A stretch of DNA of 30,479 nucleotides from Bacteroidales bacterium UBA6267 (GTDB lineage Bacteria > Bacteroidota > Bacteroidia > Bacteroidales > UBA1556), in NCBI GenBank assembly GCA_002440745.1, contig DJVB01000037.1:6118-36596 (forward strand). Direction: 5' to 3'. Each line of letters opens with the position of its first letter. The stretch's first letter is position 1. Made by a program: the position numbers and the translations under genes. Positions 14,097 to 22,646 of this stretch are shown piece after piece. The notes under the pieces were generated by a model, which saw only the letters and a program-made list of their open reading frames with translations, was not told the DNA's origin and did not search any database.

Positions 14097-14264
14097 ATGG
14101 CTTACGTAATTAGTGACGATTGTACTGCTTGCGGTACATGTATTGATGAATGTCCGGTTGATGCAATTTCTGAAGGTGATATTTATGTGATTGATCCTGA
14201 TTTGTGCACAGATTGTGGAAATTGCGCTGAAGTTTGTCCTGTTGAGGCAATATCACCGGAATAA
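14097..14264 (+). CDS. 2[4Fe-4S] ferredoxin
   Basis: A 55-residue protein, starting MAYVISDDCTACGTCIDECP, too short for many gene finders. Two clusters are evident: C9, C12, C15 with C47, and C37, C40, C43 with C19. Each follows the CxxCxxC...CP pattern of clostridial-type 2[4Fe-4S] ferredoxins, with CPVDAI and CPVEAI closing each half. It carries low-potential electrons in the cytoplasm. Its position divergent from korA makes it a likely acceptor for the oxidoreductase. It has its own promoter and terminator, so it is a single-gene unit. Confidence 0.95.
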   Translation: MAYVISDDCTACGTCIDECPVDAISEGDIYVIDPDLCTDCGNCAEVCPVEAISPE

Positions 14265-14282
14265 AAATAATATTTTTAAATT

Positions 14283-14315
14283 AAAAACCCTGCCGAATTC
14301 GACAGGGTTTTTTTT
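14283..14315. terminator. Bidirectional intrinsic terminator after ferredoxin
   Basis: AAAAACCCTG pairs with CAGGGTTTTT around a CG/CG-extended AATT loop, followed by a run of T. It can also serve the convergent T9SS gene on the other strand. Confidence 0.85.
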
Positions 14316-14331
14316 ATTAATAGACTGAGGT

Positions 14332-15636
14332 TTATTGCTTTATAAATTTTATGAAATATCTGTTTTGCAATTCATCTTCCAAATTTAAGATATACAATCC
14401 GGCAGCTAACTCAGAAATGTCGATGGCGTTTATTGCACCTAAAATCTCCGATTTAAGCATAGTTTTTCCAGATAAGTCAACTACTTCAAAACGACGAATC
14501 TGACTATTTTGGTCGATGGAAATATTAATAATATCCTTTACCGGATTTGGCCAAACCTTCACAGAATTGACTTGAACAATATTAATAGAATTTATCACAA
14601 CCGCCTGACAAGCAGTGCTTGCGCTACAGTTTCCAAGAGTAATCATGGCCATATATGAACCTGATTGTGAAGGAGTAAATGAAGCTTGATTGGCGCCGGA
14701 GATTGGCATATTTGTCGCGCAATCGTACCATTGATAGCTATCGGCAAAATGATTGCAAAAGAGAGTTGATCCGTTTACGCTTACCGTTGTATCAATAGGA
14801 GGCTGAACGGTGAAGTTAACTGAAAGAATACTATCGCAAGTCGAACCACTTCCGGGAATTGTATCGTAGAAAGTACCTGATGCCGTTTGATAAGCACCAA
14901 AGATTAATGCTGAGTCGCCATAGCAAACGGAAACATCAGGCAACGAGAAACTTATATCCTGACTGACTACAAGTTGCTGAGTAATAATGCTATCACATCC
15001 CAACTGACTTAAAAGTGTATCGGTATAATTTCCGGATTGATGTTGGTAAACTCCGAAAATCAGGGCACTGTCGCCAGTACAAATATTGATTGGGCCTAAA
15101 TTAGTAACAGGCAAATTGCAAGGATTGGTAAACACCAAACTTGTCACACCGCGACTTGAATGATATGCCAATGAAGTGCTATTTCCATAAGCCCAGATAA
15201 TATTTATGGATGTAGGATTCACTGGAAAACTGTAGTCGTTGGCATCCCCTGTAGTCAAAGCACGACTAAAAACATAGGTCTTACGGCCACCTGAAGTGGA
15301 ATTAGAACTATTTGTAAGATTTTGGTTGGATTGCAAACTTGGGGTTGTTTGCCCCTGAATCATATATTCCTGAGGATTTCCAGCTCCAACATTTGCCAAA
15401 ATTCCATAAGCTCCAGACGACATTGAGGTTGCGGCAAAACCTACCCCAAACCACTTTGTTGCAGGACCGGTCATTGTAAAATGAATTACACCTGTCTGAG
15501 AATTTACAACAACTGAAAGGTCAATTTGATTTGTTCCGGAACCAATAGTTTTGGTTGCTTGATTGATTTGTCCGAAAGATAATTGATTGAAATAAAGAAA
15601 AGTAAATAAAGTAATGATGAATAGTTTTGTTTTCAT
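14332..15636 (-). CDS. T9SS cargo protein with DOMON domain
   Basis: I start at the ATG at 15636 (434 residues), two codons after an earlier ATG, because it begins the signal peptide MKTKLFIITLFTFLYF directly. Residues 25-175 resemble a DOMON domain: VIHFTMTGPATKWFGVGFAATSMSSG (split by me), then a later YHSSRG histidine region; DOMON domains often bind haem or sugars. Two related units of about 60 residues follow, each with GDSALIFG-x-YQ-x-x-SG and GCDSI or TCDSI, then an Ig-like segment. The last 75 residues are a type A T9SS sorting domain (VKVWPNPVKDIINISI, LAAGLYILNL). The protein is therefore exported and attached to or released from the surface. The exact ligand is unknown. Confidence 0.8.
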   Translation of the reverse strand: MKTKLFIITLFTFLYFNQLSFGQINQATKTIGSGTNQIDLSVVVNSQTGVIHFTMTGPATKWFGVGFAATSMSSGAYGILANVGAGNPQEYMIQGQTTPSLQSNQNLTNSSNSTSGGRKTYVFSRALTTGDANDYSFPVNPTSINIIWAYGNSTSLAYHSSRGVTSLVFTNPCNLPVTNLGPINICTGDSALIFGVYQHQSGNYTDTLLSQLGCDSIITQQLVVSQDISFSLPDVSVCYGDSALIFGAYQTASGTFYDTIPGSGSTCDSILSVNFTVQPPIDTTVSVNGSTLFCNHFADSYQWYDCATNMPISGANQASFTPSQSGSYMAMITLGNCSASTACQAVVINSINIVQVNSVKVWPNPVKDIINISIDQNSQIRRFEVVDLSGKTMLKSEILGAINAIDISELAAGLYILNLEDELQNRYFIKFIKQ

Positions 15637-15745
15637 AAGCATTGTTTGACAAAATTTAAATTATTAAAGCAAATAGACCCATTTTTTCGAGGCCGTTGCT
15701 CTAAAATTATGAAATAAATATCAGTGTTTATGAAAGTTAGGAAAC

Positions 15746-15777
15746 AAAAAAAAAGGCTCATCAATTTTGACAAGCCT
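15746..15777 (-). terminator. Terminator after manC
   Basis: On the minus strand AGGCT and AGCCT arms with an inner TCAA/TTGA pair form a hairpin directly followed by nine T. It lies 27 bases past the manC stop. Confidence 0.8.
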
Positions 15778-15803
15778 CTTTCGTGTGTGAGATACAACCC
15801 CCA

Positions 15804-16892
15804 CTAAACAAAGCTCTCCCCTTTTTCTAATTTGATGTCGTTCACCATATTTCGGATTTGCTGTTCGTCTTCTTTCTTGCAAATCAATAGTGAGTCTTTC
15901 TTGACTGCAACGATATAGCCATCCAATCCTTGAACAACAACTAATTTATTGTCCGGTGCATTTATTACGCAATTGTTTGAATTATAAGTCATTACATTTT
16001 TTCCAATAATTGCATTGGAATTAGTATCTTTATCAATCATATCATAAAGCGACCCCCAGGTACCTAAGTCGGACCATCCAAAATCGCTTGCAAAGACATA
16101 AACATTTTCTGCCTTTTCCATAATTCCGTAATCGATGGAAATATTAGGGCAAATTGCATAAGAATCCTTTATAAAAGCCGATTCATTTGGAGTGTGGTAA
16201 ATGCCCAAACCTTTCTCAAAAATATTGTTTACTTCGGGAAGATGCTTCTGAAAAGCGCTGATAATTGTATTTATATTCCAAATAAAAATCCCTGCATTCC
16301 AAAGAAAGTCGCCACTTTTCAAAAAAGAAATGGCCATATCGAGAGCCGGTTTTTCGGTGAAAGTTTTTACTTTCCGAATTTCAGCATTTTCGTCATAAGA
16401 GTCATTTTCACTGTATTGGATATATCCATAACCTGTATCAGGTCGGCTTGGTTTTATGCCGAGAGTAAGAAGCCATTCATTTTTTTTGACCTGAGCCAAA
16501 CCTTCATTAACCACCCGAACAAACTCATCCTCATTCATAATAATATGGTCGGAAGGTGCCACAACGATATTTGCTTCTTTATTCGTTTCGTAAATTTTAT
16601 AAACGGCATAAGCAATACAAGGAGCTGTATTTCTCATACTCGGTTCCCCAAGAATTTGAGTATCGAGGATGGTCGGCAACTGCTCTTGCACAGTTTTGCG
16701 ATAGGCTTCGTTGGTAACGATATAAATATTTTCCTTAGGGCAGATTTTTGCCATTCGGCGAAAAGTTTGCTGAATAAAGGTTTCACCAACACCAAGAATA
16801 TCAATAAATTGCTTAGGGTGTGCTGTTTGACTCATAGGCCAAAACCGTGAACCTACACCACCGGCCATAATAATACAGTAATTGTTTTTCAT
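15804..16892 (-). CDS. manC: Mannose-1-phosphate guanylyltransferase
   Basis: A 362-residue nucleotidyltransferase making GDP-mannose from mannose 1-phosphate and GTP, for polysaccharide and glycan synthesis. The N-terminal signature is IIMAGGVGSRFWPMS followed by HPKQFIDI (about 7-31). VVAPSDHII, TLGIKPSRPDTGYGYI and the FTEKPALD motif, with F-L-W-N-A-G-I-F after it, complete the family pattern. It has the single-domain length; the isomerase domain of bifunctional ManC/PMI proteins is absent. It is flanked by terminators and so is probably its own transcript. GDP-mannose could feed glycosylation, including of T9SS cargo, but no other sugar genes are in view. Confidence 0.93.
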   Translation of the reverse strand: MKNNYCIIMAGGVGSRFWPMSQTAHPKQFIDILGVGETFIQQTFRRMAKICPKENIYIVTNEAYRKTVQEQLPTILDTQILGEPSMRNTAPCIAYAVYKIYETNKEANIVVAPSDHIIMNEDEFVRVVNEGLAQVKKNEWLLTLGIKPSRPDTGYGYIQYSENDSYDENAEIRKVKTFTEKPALDMAISFLKSGDFLWNAGIFIWNINTIISAFQKHLPEVNNIFEKGLGIYHTPNESAFIKDSYAICPNISIDYGIMEKAENVYVFASDFGWSDLGTWGSLYDMIDKDTNSNAIIGKNVMTYNSNNCVINAPDNKLVVVQGLDGYIVAVKKDSLLICKKEDEQQIRNMVNDIKLEKGESFV

Positions 16893-16967
16893 AGCTGTTA
16901 AATTTAGTCAAGCCCGATAAGAACAAGCCTTAAGCGGACAGTTCAATAAAGGAATCTTCAAATTAAA

Positions 16968-16992
16968 ATGCCGAAATTAATTCTGACGGCAT
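16968..16992 (-). terminator. Probable terminator after infB
   Basis: ATGCCG and CGGCAT arms with an AT-rich loop, followed on the minus strand by TTTTAATTT, 14 bases beyond the infB stop. The T-run is imperfect. Confidence 0.5.
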
Positions 16993-17005
16993 ATCAATGT
17001 CAAAT

Positions 17006-20000
17006 TTAAATTGTGCGCTGAACTTCTTTTTCCTGATAGCCCTCAATAATGTCGCCGACTTTGATATCGTTAAAATTCTCGATATTCAAGCCACACTCGA
17101 AGCCTTTTGTAACCTCTTTCACATCATCTTTGAAGCGTTTCAGGGAGCCAAGTAGTCCGGTATAAATTACAATTCCATCACGGATAACACGAATTTTATC
17201 TTTACGATTGATTTTTCCATCTAAAACATAGCAACCGGCAATAGTTCCCACTTTAGTGATTTTGAATACATCTCTAACCTCAATATTACAAACTATTTCT
17301 TCCACAATATCAGGGCTTAACATACCTTCCATTGCGAGTTTGATTTCTTCGATAGCTTTGTAAATAACCGAGTAGAGTCGAATATCTGTTTGTTCCTTTT
17401 CAGCCAATTTGCGAGCAGCTAATGAAGGACGCACTTGGAAACCAATAATGATAGCATCGGAAGCCGAAGCCAAAATAACGTCAGCTTCATTGATTTGTCC
17501 AACCGATTTATGGATAATATTGACCGCGATTTCCTCATTAGACAGTTTAACCAATGAGTCGCTCAAAGCTTCAACGGAGCCATCCACATCACCTTTAACG
17601 ATGATATTAAGCTCTTTGAAGTCGCCAATGGCCAATCGTCTTCCGATTTCGTCCAAGGTAATATGCTTTTTAGAATGAACATTTTGCTCACGTTGCAATT
17701 GCTCACGTTTATTGGCAATAGATTTTGCTTCGTGTTCATCTTTCAACTGCTTGAAGGTATCACCAGCTAAAGGAGCGGAGTTTAGTCCGAGAACAAGAGC
17801 GGGTTGGGCAGGTCCAGCTTCTGTAATTCGCTTATTGCGTTCGTTATACATAGCCTTAATTTTTCCCCAAGTAGTACCGGCAATAATAATATCACCAACT
17901 TTCAATGTACCATTCTGTACTAAAACATTAGCTACATAACCTTTTCCTTTGTCGAGGAAAGCTTCCAAAACTGCACCTTTGGCCATACGTTCAGGATTTG
18001 CTTTCACATCCAAGAGTTCGGCCTCAAGGAGAATTTTTTCCATGAGCTCATTTACATTAATCCCTTTTTTAGCTGAAATATCCTGACTTTGAATTTTTCC
18101 ACCCCAGTCTTCAACTAATAAATTCATACCGGCGAGTTGTTCTTTTATTCTTTCAGGATTAGCTCCATCTTTATCTATTTTGTTGATAGCAAAAATGATG
18201 GGCACACCGGCTGCCTGAGCGTGGTTGATAGCTTCTTTTGTTTGAGGCATGATGTTGTCGTCGGCAGCAATCACAATTACGGCGATGTCGGTAACTTTTG
18301 TACCGCGAGCACGCATTGCAGTAAATGCTTCGTGACCAGGAGTATCGAGGAAAGTGATTTTCTTCCCGTCTCCCAATTCAACTTCGTAAGCACCAATATG
18401 TTGAGTAATTCCACCAGCCTCACCTGCAATAACATTTGTATTACGAATATAGTCGAGAAGTGAAGTTTTTCCGTGATCGACGTGCCCCATAACGGTTACA
18501 ATCGGAGCGCGAGGCACACTATCTTCAAGATGACTTTCCTCATCGGCAATTGCTTCTTCGCTCATCACTTCTGCGTCAACAAATTTCACCTCATAGCCAA
18601 ATTCCTCGGCAACAATCACCAAAGTTTCAGCATCGAGTCGCTGGTTGATCGACACAAACATCCCTAATGACATACAAGTAGCAATAATCTGATTTACGTT
18701 GACATTCATCATATTAGCTAAGTCGTTCGCCGATACAAACTCGGTAACTTTCAGAATCTTTTGTTCCTTCTGTGCTCTTTCGATTTCTTCCTGATGTTCG
18801 GCTTCAATCTTATCACGCTTCAAACGGCGGTGTTTTACGGAGGTAGATTTCTTCTTATCGCTTAAGCGTGCAAGCGTTTCCTTGATTTGTTTAGAAATAT
18901 CTTCATCCGTAATTTCGGGCTTTGGAGCCGGCTTTTTCAGTTTCTTAGGATTCTTATTTTTTCTTGCTAAATTCTCCTTATCATTGGTCGTAGCATTGGG
19001 CGTAGAAACCTTATCAGGCTGAATGCGTTTTCTTTTACGTTTCCTTTTCGACAAAGTATCGTCATTGGAACTTCCAACAGGTTTTTTCTTGGTAAATTTC
19101 TTTTCAACCGGCAATTCCATTTTTCCAATAACCTTAGGACCGGCTAACGACTCATATTGAGTTTGAATAAAGTTCGGATCCTTTTTAATCTCGACACCAG
19201 ATATTTGTTCTTGAGTAGGCTTCACCTCCTGTGGTGGTTTCTTAAAATCGGGGCGAGAGTCACCGGCAGGCCGAGGTTTCTGTTGATCGTTTCGTTGTTG
19301 TTGATTTCGATTATCGGGTGGACGCTGTGACTGATTCCTATTTTGTTGACCTTGTCTTTGATTATCCTGGTGTTGACCTTGTCTTTGATTATCTTGGTGA
19401 CGCTGTTTTTCCTTAGGTTTTTTCACCGGACGATTGGTAGCATTTAGAAGATTGTCGGCCAATTTACCGAGGACTTTCGGGCCTTTTTGAGGCTCTTGTT
19501 CAGCTTCTGAAGATTCTACAGCAGAAACTATTGGTTTTTCTGCCACAACAGTTGGTTCAATTTTAGGTGGTGCAGATGGCTCCACAGCAGGTTTTTCTTC
19601 AACTATTGGAGCAGGAGCAACTTTCTCAACCGGTTTTTCCTCTGTTTTTGGCACTTCGACCACGGGAGGTTCAACAGGCTGAACTGTTTCAGGTTTCGGC
19701 TCGACTTTCGGTTCAACCTTGGCAGCAGGTTTAGGACCTAAGTCAATTTTTCCAATGATTTTTGGTCCTGTACTCTCCACAACCTTAGTTTCAGCAGGTT
19801 TTGGCTCAATGCGCTCTTTTGGGGCTTTCTCAATAATCTTTTCCTTTACCTCAACTGACAACTCGTTATCGTCAGTGGTGGAAATGGTGGCCTCAATAGT
19901 CACATTCTTTCGGGGCTTACGTTCTTTAGCCAATTCCGAAGAGGCTTCTTTTTCACTTTTCGATGCGGCAAATTCTTGAGAAAGAAGCGAATAAGCATCT

Positions 20001-20122
20001 TCAGAAAGCTTGGTATTTGGTGAATTTTCAACTTCAATACCTTTCTTCTGGAGAAACTCAACAATGGTATTGGTCCCCTGATTAAACTCCGCTGCTACTT
20101 GTCTTAAACGTTTTGCTACCAT
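17006..20122 (-). CDS. infB: Translation initiation factor IF-2
   Basis: A 1038-residue IF-2, the GTPase that places initiator tRNA on the ribosome. Residues 1-55 form an IF2_N domain (MVAKRLRQVAAEF). A long linker rich in Pro, Lys and Glu follows, with a Gln/Asn-rich basic stretch at about 235-295. A second IF2_N-type domain is at about 455-512. The G domain begins near 537: GHVDHGKT (G1, about 543), GGITQHIGAYEV, DTPGHEAF (G3), NKIDKDG (G4) and SAKKG (G5). Domains II, III and C2 complete it. It is longer than the 890-residue E. coli form because of the linker, as usual in this phylum. Last gene of the rimP-nusA-infB operon, 50 bases after nusA. Confidence 0.97.
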   Translation of the reverse strand: MVAKRLRQVAAEFNQGTNTIVEFLQKKGIEVENSPNTKLSEDAYSLLSQEFAASKSEKEASSELAKERKPRKNVTIEATISTTDDNELSVEVKEKIIEKAPKERIEPKPAETKVVESTGPKIIGKIDLGPKPAAKVEPKVEPKPETVQPVEPPVVEVPKTEEKPVEKVAPAPIVEEKPAVEPSAPPKIEPTVVAEKPIVSAVESSEAEQEPQKGPKVLGKLADNLLNATNRPVKKPKEKQRHQDNQRQGQHQDNQRQGQQNRNQSQRPPDNRNQQQRNDQQKPRPAGDSRPDFKKPPQEVKPTQEQISGVEIKKDPNFIQTQYESLAGPKVIGKMELPVEKKFTKKKPVGSSNDDTLSKRKRKRKRIQPDKVSTPNATTNDKENLARKNKNPKKLKKPAPKPEITDEDISKQIKETLARLSDKKKSTSVKHRRLKRDKIEAEHQEEIERAQKEQKILKVTEFVSANDLANMMNVNVNQIIATCMSLGMFVSINQRLDAETLVIVAEEFGYEVKFVDAEVMSEEAIADEESHLEDSVPRAPIVTVMGHVDHGKTSLLDYIRNTNVIAGEAGGITQHIGAYEVELGDGKKITFLDTPGHEAFTAMRARGTKVTDIAVIVIAADDNIMPQTKEAINHAQAAGVPIIFAINKIDKDGANPERIKEQLAGMNLLVEDWGGKIQSQDISAKKGINVNELMEKILLEAELLDVKANPERMAKGAVLEAFLDKGKGYVANVLVQNGTLKVGDIIIAGTTWGKIKAMYNERNKRITEAGPAQPALVLGLNSAPLAGDTFKQLKDEHEAKSIANKREQLQREQNVHSKKHITLDEIGRRLAIGDFKELNIIVKGDVDGSVEALSDSLVKLSNEEIAVNIIHKSVGQINEADVILASASDAIIIGFQVRPSLAARKLAEKEQTDIRLYSVIYKAIEEIKLAMEGMLSPDIVEEIVCNIEVRDVFKITKVGTIAGCYVLDGKINRKDKIRVIRDGIVIYTGLLGSLKRFKDDVKEVTKGFECGLNIENFNDIKVGDIIEGYQEKEVQRTI
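19346..19399. repeat. Tandem 27-bp repeat within infB
   Basis: Two adjacent 27-base units (19346-19372 and 19373-19399), one mismatch apart, coding for two HQDNQRQGQ-like units in the IF-2 linker. The length keeps the frame, and the number of copies is likely to vary between strains. Confidence 0.85.
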
Positions 20123-20172
20123 AAGTAATTTGATGGTTTATACTTAACTTATTGAATTTAAATAAATTAAAT

Positions 20173-21408
20173 CTATTCAAATTCAGCGCGTAAAATTCTT
20201 ACGACTTCTTTAATAGTTTCTTCTTCCAAGTCAGTTCTCTTAACGAGTTCCTCAACTTTCAGATCGAGAACGCTACGAGCTGTGTCACATCCCATGCTTT
20301 TCAATTCGTCGATAATCCACTGATCGATTTCATCGCTAAACTCTTGAATATCGACATCTTCCATATCTTCGTCGGTATCACGATATACATCAATTTCGTA
20401 ACCTGTAAGACGACCGGCCAATTTGATATTAAAACCGCCTTTTCCGATAGCCATCGACACTTGGTCGGGTTTGAGATAGACATTAGCTTTTTTGCTTTCT
20501 TCGTGCACTTCGATGGAAGTGATGCGAGCAGGACTAAGCGACCGTTGGATATAAAGTTGCAGGTTTGGAGTGTAATTGATAACGTCAATATTTTCGTTGC
20601 GCAGTTCGCGAACAATACCATGAATACGAGAGCCTTTCATTCCCACGCAAGCGCCTACCGGGTCGATGCGGTCGTCGTAACTTTCCACAGCCACTTTTGC
20701 CCTTTCGCCGGGTTCACGGACAATATTCTTAATAGTAATAAGACCGTCAAAAACTTCAGGGACTTCCGATTCAAAAAGGCGCTCAAGGAAAACAGGAGAG
20801 GTACGAGATAGAATAATCACAGGAGTTCCGTTGCGCATTTCCACCTTTAAAACTATGGCTTTAATAGTGTCGCCTTTGCGGTAGAAGTCCGAAGGAATTT
20901 GCTCAGATTTAGGAAGAATAAGCTCGATTCCATCGTCGTCAAGGACGAAAATTTCTTTTTTCCAAACTTGATAAACCTCGCCGGTAATGATTTCACCAAC
21001 GCGATCTTTATATTTTTTAAACTCGTTATCATTTTCAAACTCTTGAATTTTGGCAGCAAGATTTTGGCGAATAGCCAGTACTTCGCGACGACCAAAATCC
21101 GAAAGTTTTACTTCTTCCGAAACCTCTTCACCAATCTCAAAGTCGGGCTCAAATTTTATGGCCTCACTATATTCAATCTGAGTATTTTCGTCTTCCACTT
21201 CGCCATCGGCAACAATGGTGCGGTAGCGCCAAATTTCCAAATCCCCTTTTTCCACATTCACGATGATGTCGAAATTATCGTTATCGTTATATTTTTTGGA
21301 CAAAACCGAACGAAAAACTTCTTCGAGGATTTGCATCATAACCTGACGGTTAATATTTTTGAATTCTTTGAATTCCGAAAAGGATTCAACTAAGTTGACA
21401 GTGTTCAT
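20173..21408 (-). CDS. nusA: Transcription termination/antitermination factor NusA
   Basis: From the ATG at 21408 the protein has 411 residues; an in-frame TTG six bases earlier is less likely. It contains the NusA N-terminal RNA-polymerase-binding domain (about 1-130), an S1 domain beginning near 135 (GEIITGEVYQVWKKEIFVL), and KH1/KH2 with VGACVGMKGSRIHGIVRELRNE and VSMAIGKGGFNIKLAGRLTG as hallmark GxxG loops. A short acidic C-terminal domain (about 355-411) has one helix-hairpin-helix-like unit rather than the two AR domains of E. coli. It lies six bases after rimP, in the usual order rimP-nusA-infB. Confidence 0.96.
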   Translation of the reverse strand: MNTVNLVESFSEFKEFKNINRQVMMQILEEVFRSVLSKKYNDNDNFDIIVNVEKGDLEIWRYRTIVADGEVEDENTQIEYSEAIKFEPDFEIGEEVSEEVKLSDFGRREVLAIRQNLAAKIQEFENDNEFKKYKDRVGEIITGEVYQVWKKEIFVLDDDGIELILPKSEQIPSDFYRKGDTIKAIVLKVEMRNGTPVIILSRTSPVFLERLFESEVPEVFDGLITIKNIVREPGERAKVAVESYDDRIDPVGACVGMKGSRIHGIVRELRNENIDVINYTPNLQLYIQRSLSPARITSIEVHEESKKANVYLKPDQVSMAIGKGGFNIKLAGRLTGYEIDVYRDTDEDMEDVDIQEFSDEIDQWIIDELKSMGCDTARSVLDLKVEELVKRTDLEEETIKEVVRILRAEFE

Positions 21409-21414
21409 TATCAA

Positions 21415-21870
21415 TTATTTAAAACTAATTTCTACTTTCGATTCTTTAATCTGCTTCATTTCGATTTGCACCAATGGATCGACTTTTTCCTTGATTTCTT
21501 TCTTGGTAAGAGTACGATTCAGGACGATTCTATCCGGATGCACTTCAAGAAGCTGACCGGAAAACGTTTTGCCATCGACAGTAATGACTTTAAGGTTTCT
21601 GTTAAGATTTTTCTCATATTGACGCAACATAACCAAAGGCTCGCCTAGGCCAAAAGAGGTGACTTCGAGGGAAAAATCCTCTTCGTCACGGTTGAGATGA
21701 TTCTCGATATGCCGACTTATGGAGATGCACTTGTCAATGCTCACCGCGGTATCAGAATCGACCACAACACGGATAGCATTTGAGGATGAGATAGTTAAGC
21801 TCACCAAAAACAGGTCGGTGCCTTCCGTTTTCTGCTCAATTAAATCTTGAATTTTCTGATTACTGATCAT
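21415..21870 (-). CDS. rimP: Ribosome maturation factor RimP
   Basis: From the ATG at 21870 (MISNQKIQDLIEQK) the protein has 151 residues, the usual RimP size; the open frame runs back to 21915, but that part is not family-like. It has the N-terminal alpha/beta domain (LTISSSNAIRVVVDSD, CISISRHIENHLN), the FSLEVTSFGLGEPL motif (where most homologues have SPGL), and the C-terminal SH3-like barrel from about residue 87 (LKVITVDGKTFSGQLLEV). It helps 30S subunit assembly. First protein gene downstream of tRNA-Gln. Confidence 0.93.
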   Translation of the reverse strand: MISNQKIQDLIEQKTEGTDLFLVSLTISSSNAIRVVVDSDTAVSIDKCISISRHIENHLNRDEEDFSLEVTSFGLGEPLVMLRQYEKNLNRNLKVITVDGKTFSGQLLEVHPDRIVLNRTLTKKEIKEKVDPLVQIEMKQIKESKVEISFK

Positions 21871-21962
21871 GGATATCTGATTAAAAAGAAAGGGGATAAG
21901 CTCCCCTTCTAACAAAACTCCTTACGTCGTTGGTGACACGCACCAAAAGCTAAAAGCTCAAG

Positions 21963-22033
21963 TTGACCCACCAGGATTCGAACCTAGACAGACAGAACCA
22001 AAATCTGTAGTGCTACCATTACACAATGGGTCA
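21963..22033 (-). tRNA. tRNA-Gln (anticodon TTG)
   Basis: On the minus strand the acceptor stem TGACCCA/TGGGTCA is perfect with discriminator A. The anticodon arm is ACAGA-TTTTGGT-TCTGT with anticodon TTG, reading CAA. The T arm has TTCGAAT in a five-base stem. The CCA is not encoded. It lies about 90 bases upstream of rimP and shares its promoter, so it may be the first element of the operon. Confidence 0.96.
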
Positions 22034-22053
22034 ATCTCCCTTATTTGGGGCTG

Positions 22054-22083
22054 CAAAGGTAAAATATTTTTCTAATCGCGCAA
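22054..22083 (-). promoter_or_regulatory. Promoter of tRNA-Gln/rimP-nusA-infB
   Basis: TTG (22081-22083), exactly 19 bases, then TACCTTTG (22054-22061): a textbook Bacteroidota -33/-7 promoter 20 bases upstream of the tRNA. It is the strongest promoter match in the window. Confidence 0.8.
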
Positions 22084-22179
22084 GAGGAGATTTATTTTTT
22101 TTCAAAGGAGGGGAAATGGGGGGAAATGAATTGCACAAACTCAAATCGTTAGTTAACTATGCATTCGAATATTTTCTAA

Positions 22180-22229
22180 AAAATCACTGTTTTCGGTGAG
22201 AGATTTCGGACTTCACTTTTCTAATTTTG
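22180..22229 (+). promoter_or_regulatory. 24-base dyad element with TAnnTTTG, copy 1
   Basis: Bases 22180-22203 are identical to 25178-25201. The core is the dyad TCACTG-TTTT-CGGTGA (one G-T pair). Eighteen bases after it comes TAATTTTG (22222-22229), the same distance as in the second copy. No TTG lies at the -33 position, so the dyad may bind an activator or be read by an alternative sigma factor. Confidence 0.6.
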
Positions 22230-22235
22230 TAGCCT

Positions 22236-22440
22236 AATTTATTTTACCTTAATCACTTTTATTATGAATTTGAAAATTACACATTTTGCAGGAATCTCCG
22301 GTATTTATTCATTTAGAAACTAAAGTAATTTACTGCGGGATAGAAGCAGTTTAAGAAAAACAACAGCTCAAGCAAAATAGGTGTTCCTCAGTGTTTGTTT
22401 ATGAAAAGTCCTCGAATTTTTTCGGGGGCTTTGTTTTTTG
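22236..22440 (+). ncRNA. Candidate short transcript (small RNA or 19-aa peptide)
   Basis: Bounded by the promoter-like element at 22180-22229 and a strong terminator at 22404-22440, giving a transcript of about 200 bases with no annotated gene. It contains a possible 19-residue frame (22264-22323, MNLKITHFAGISGIYSFRN) and an ACTGC/GCAGT hairpin near 22333-22355. I recognise no known RNA family. The rest of the gene-free stretch 22084-22646 contains only the next promoter. Confidence 0.35.
22404..22440 (+). terminator. Intrinsic terminator of the short transcript
   Basis: A 12-pair stem AAAGTCCTCGAA/TTCGGGGGCTTT (two G-T pairs) with loop TTTT, followed by GTTTTTTG. It stops transcription about 200 bases before the next gene and separates the two units. 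Confidence 0.85.
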
Positions 22441-22548
22441 TTATAATCTAAACACAAACAACATCAACGTTTCATCATTGCATTCAGGAATTTTAAAATA
22501 AAAAACAAAAAAAATTTATCATAAAGTCATTTTCAATATTTTTTGGAG

Positions 22549-22556
22549 TATATTTG
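22549..22556 (+). promoter_or_regulatory. -7 element upstream of PKD-domain gene
   Basis: TATATTTG matches TAnnTTTG and lies 90 bases before the ATG at 22647; no clear TTG at -33. Confidence 0.45.
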
Positions 22557-22646
22557 CAGTCTCCTAATTTTTTAAAGGAGAGGTTTTTATCACATCTAAC
22601 ACTCAAACAGACATATTAGCATGTTAACCCACAAAACCATAATTCT

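Noticed and set aside
22331..22356. Sequence like the 5' end of initiator tRNA (GCGGGATAGAAGCAG)
   Set aside because: No anticodon arm, T arm or acceptor partner follows, and an extra base breaks the D-arm pattern; probably chance within the candidate short transcript.
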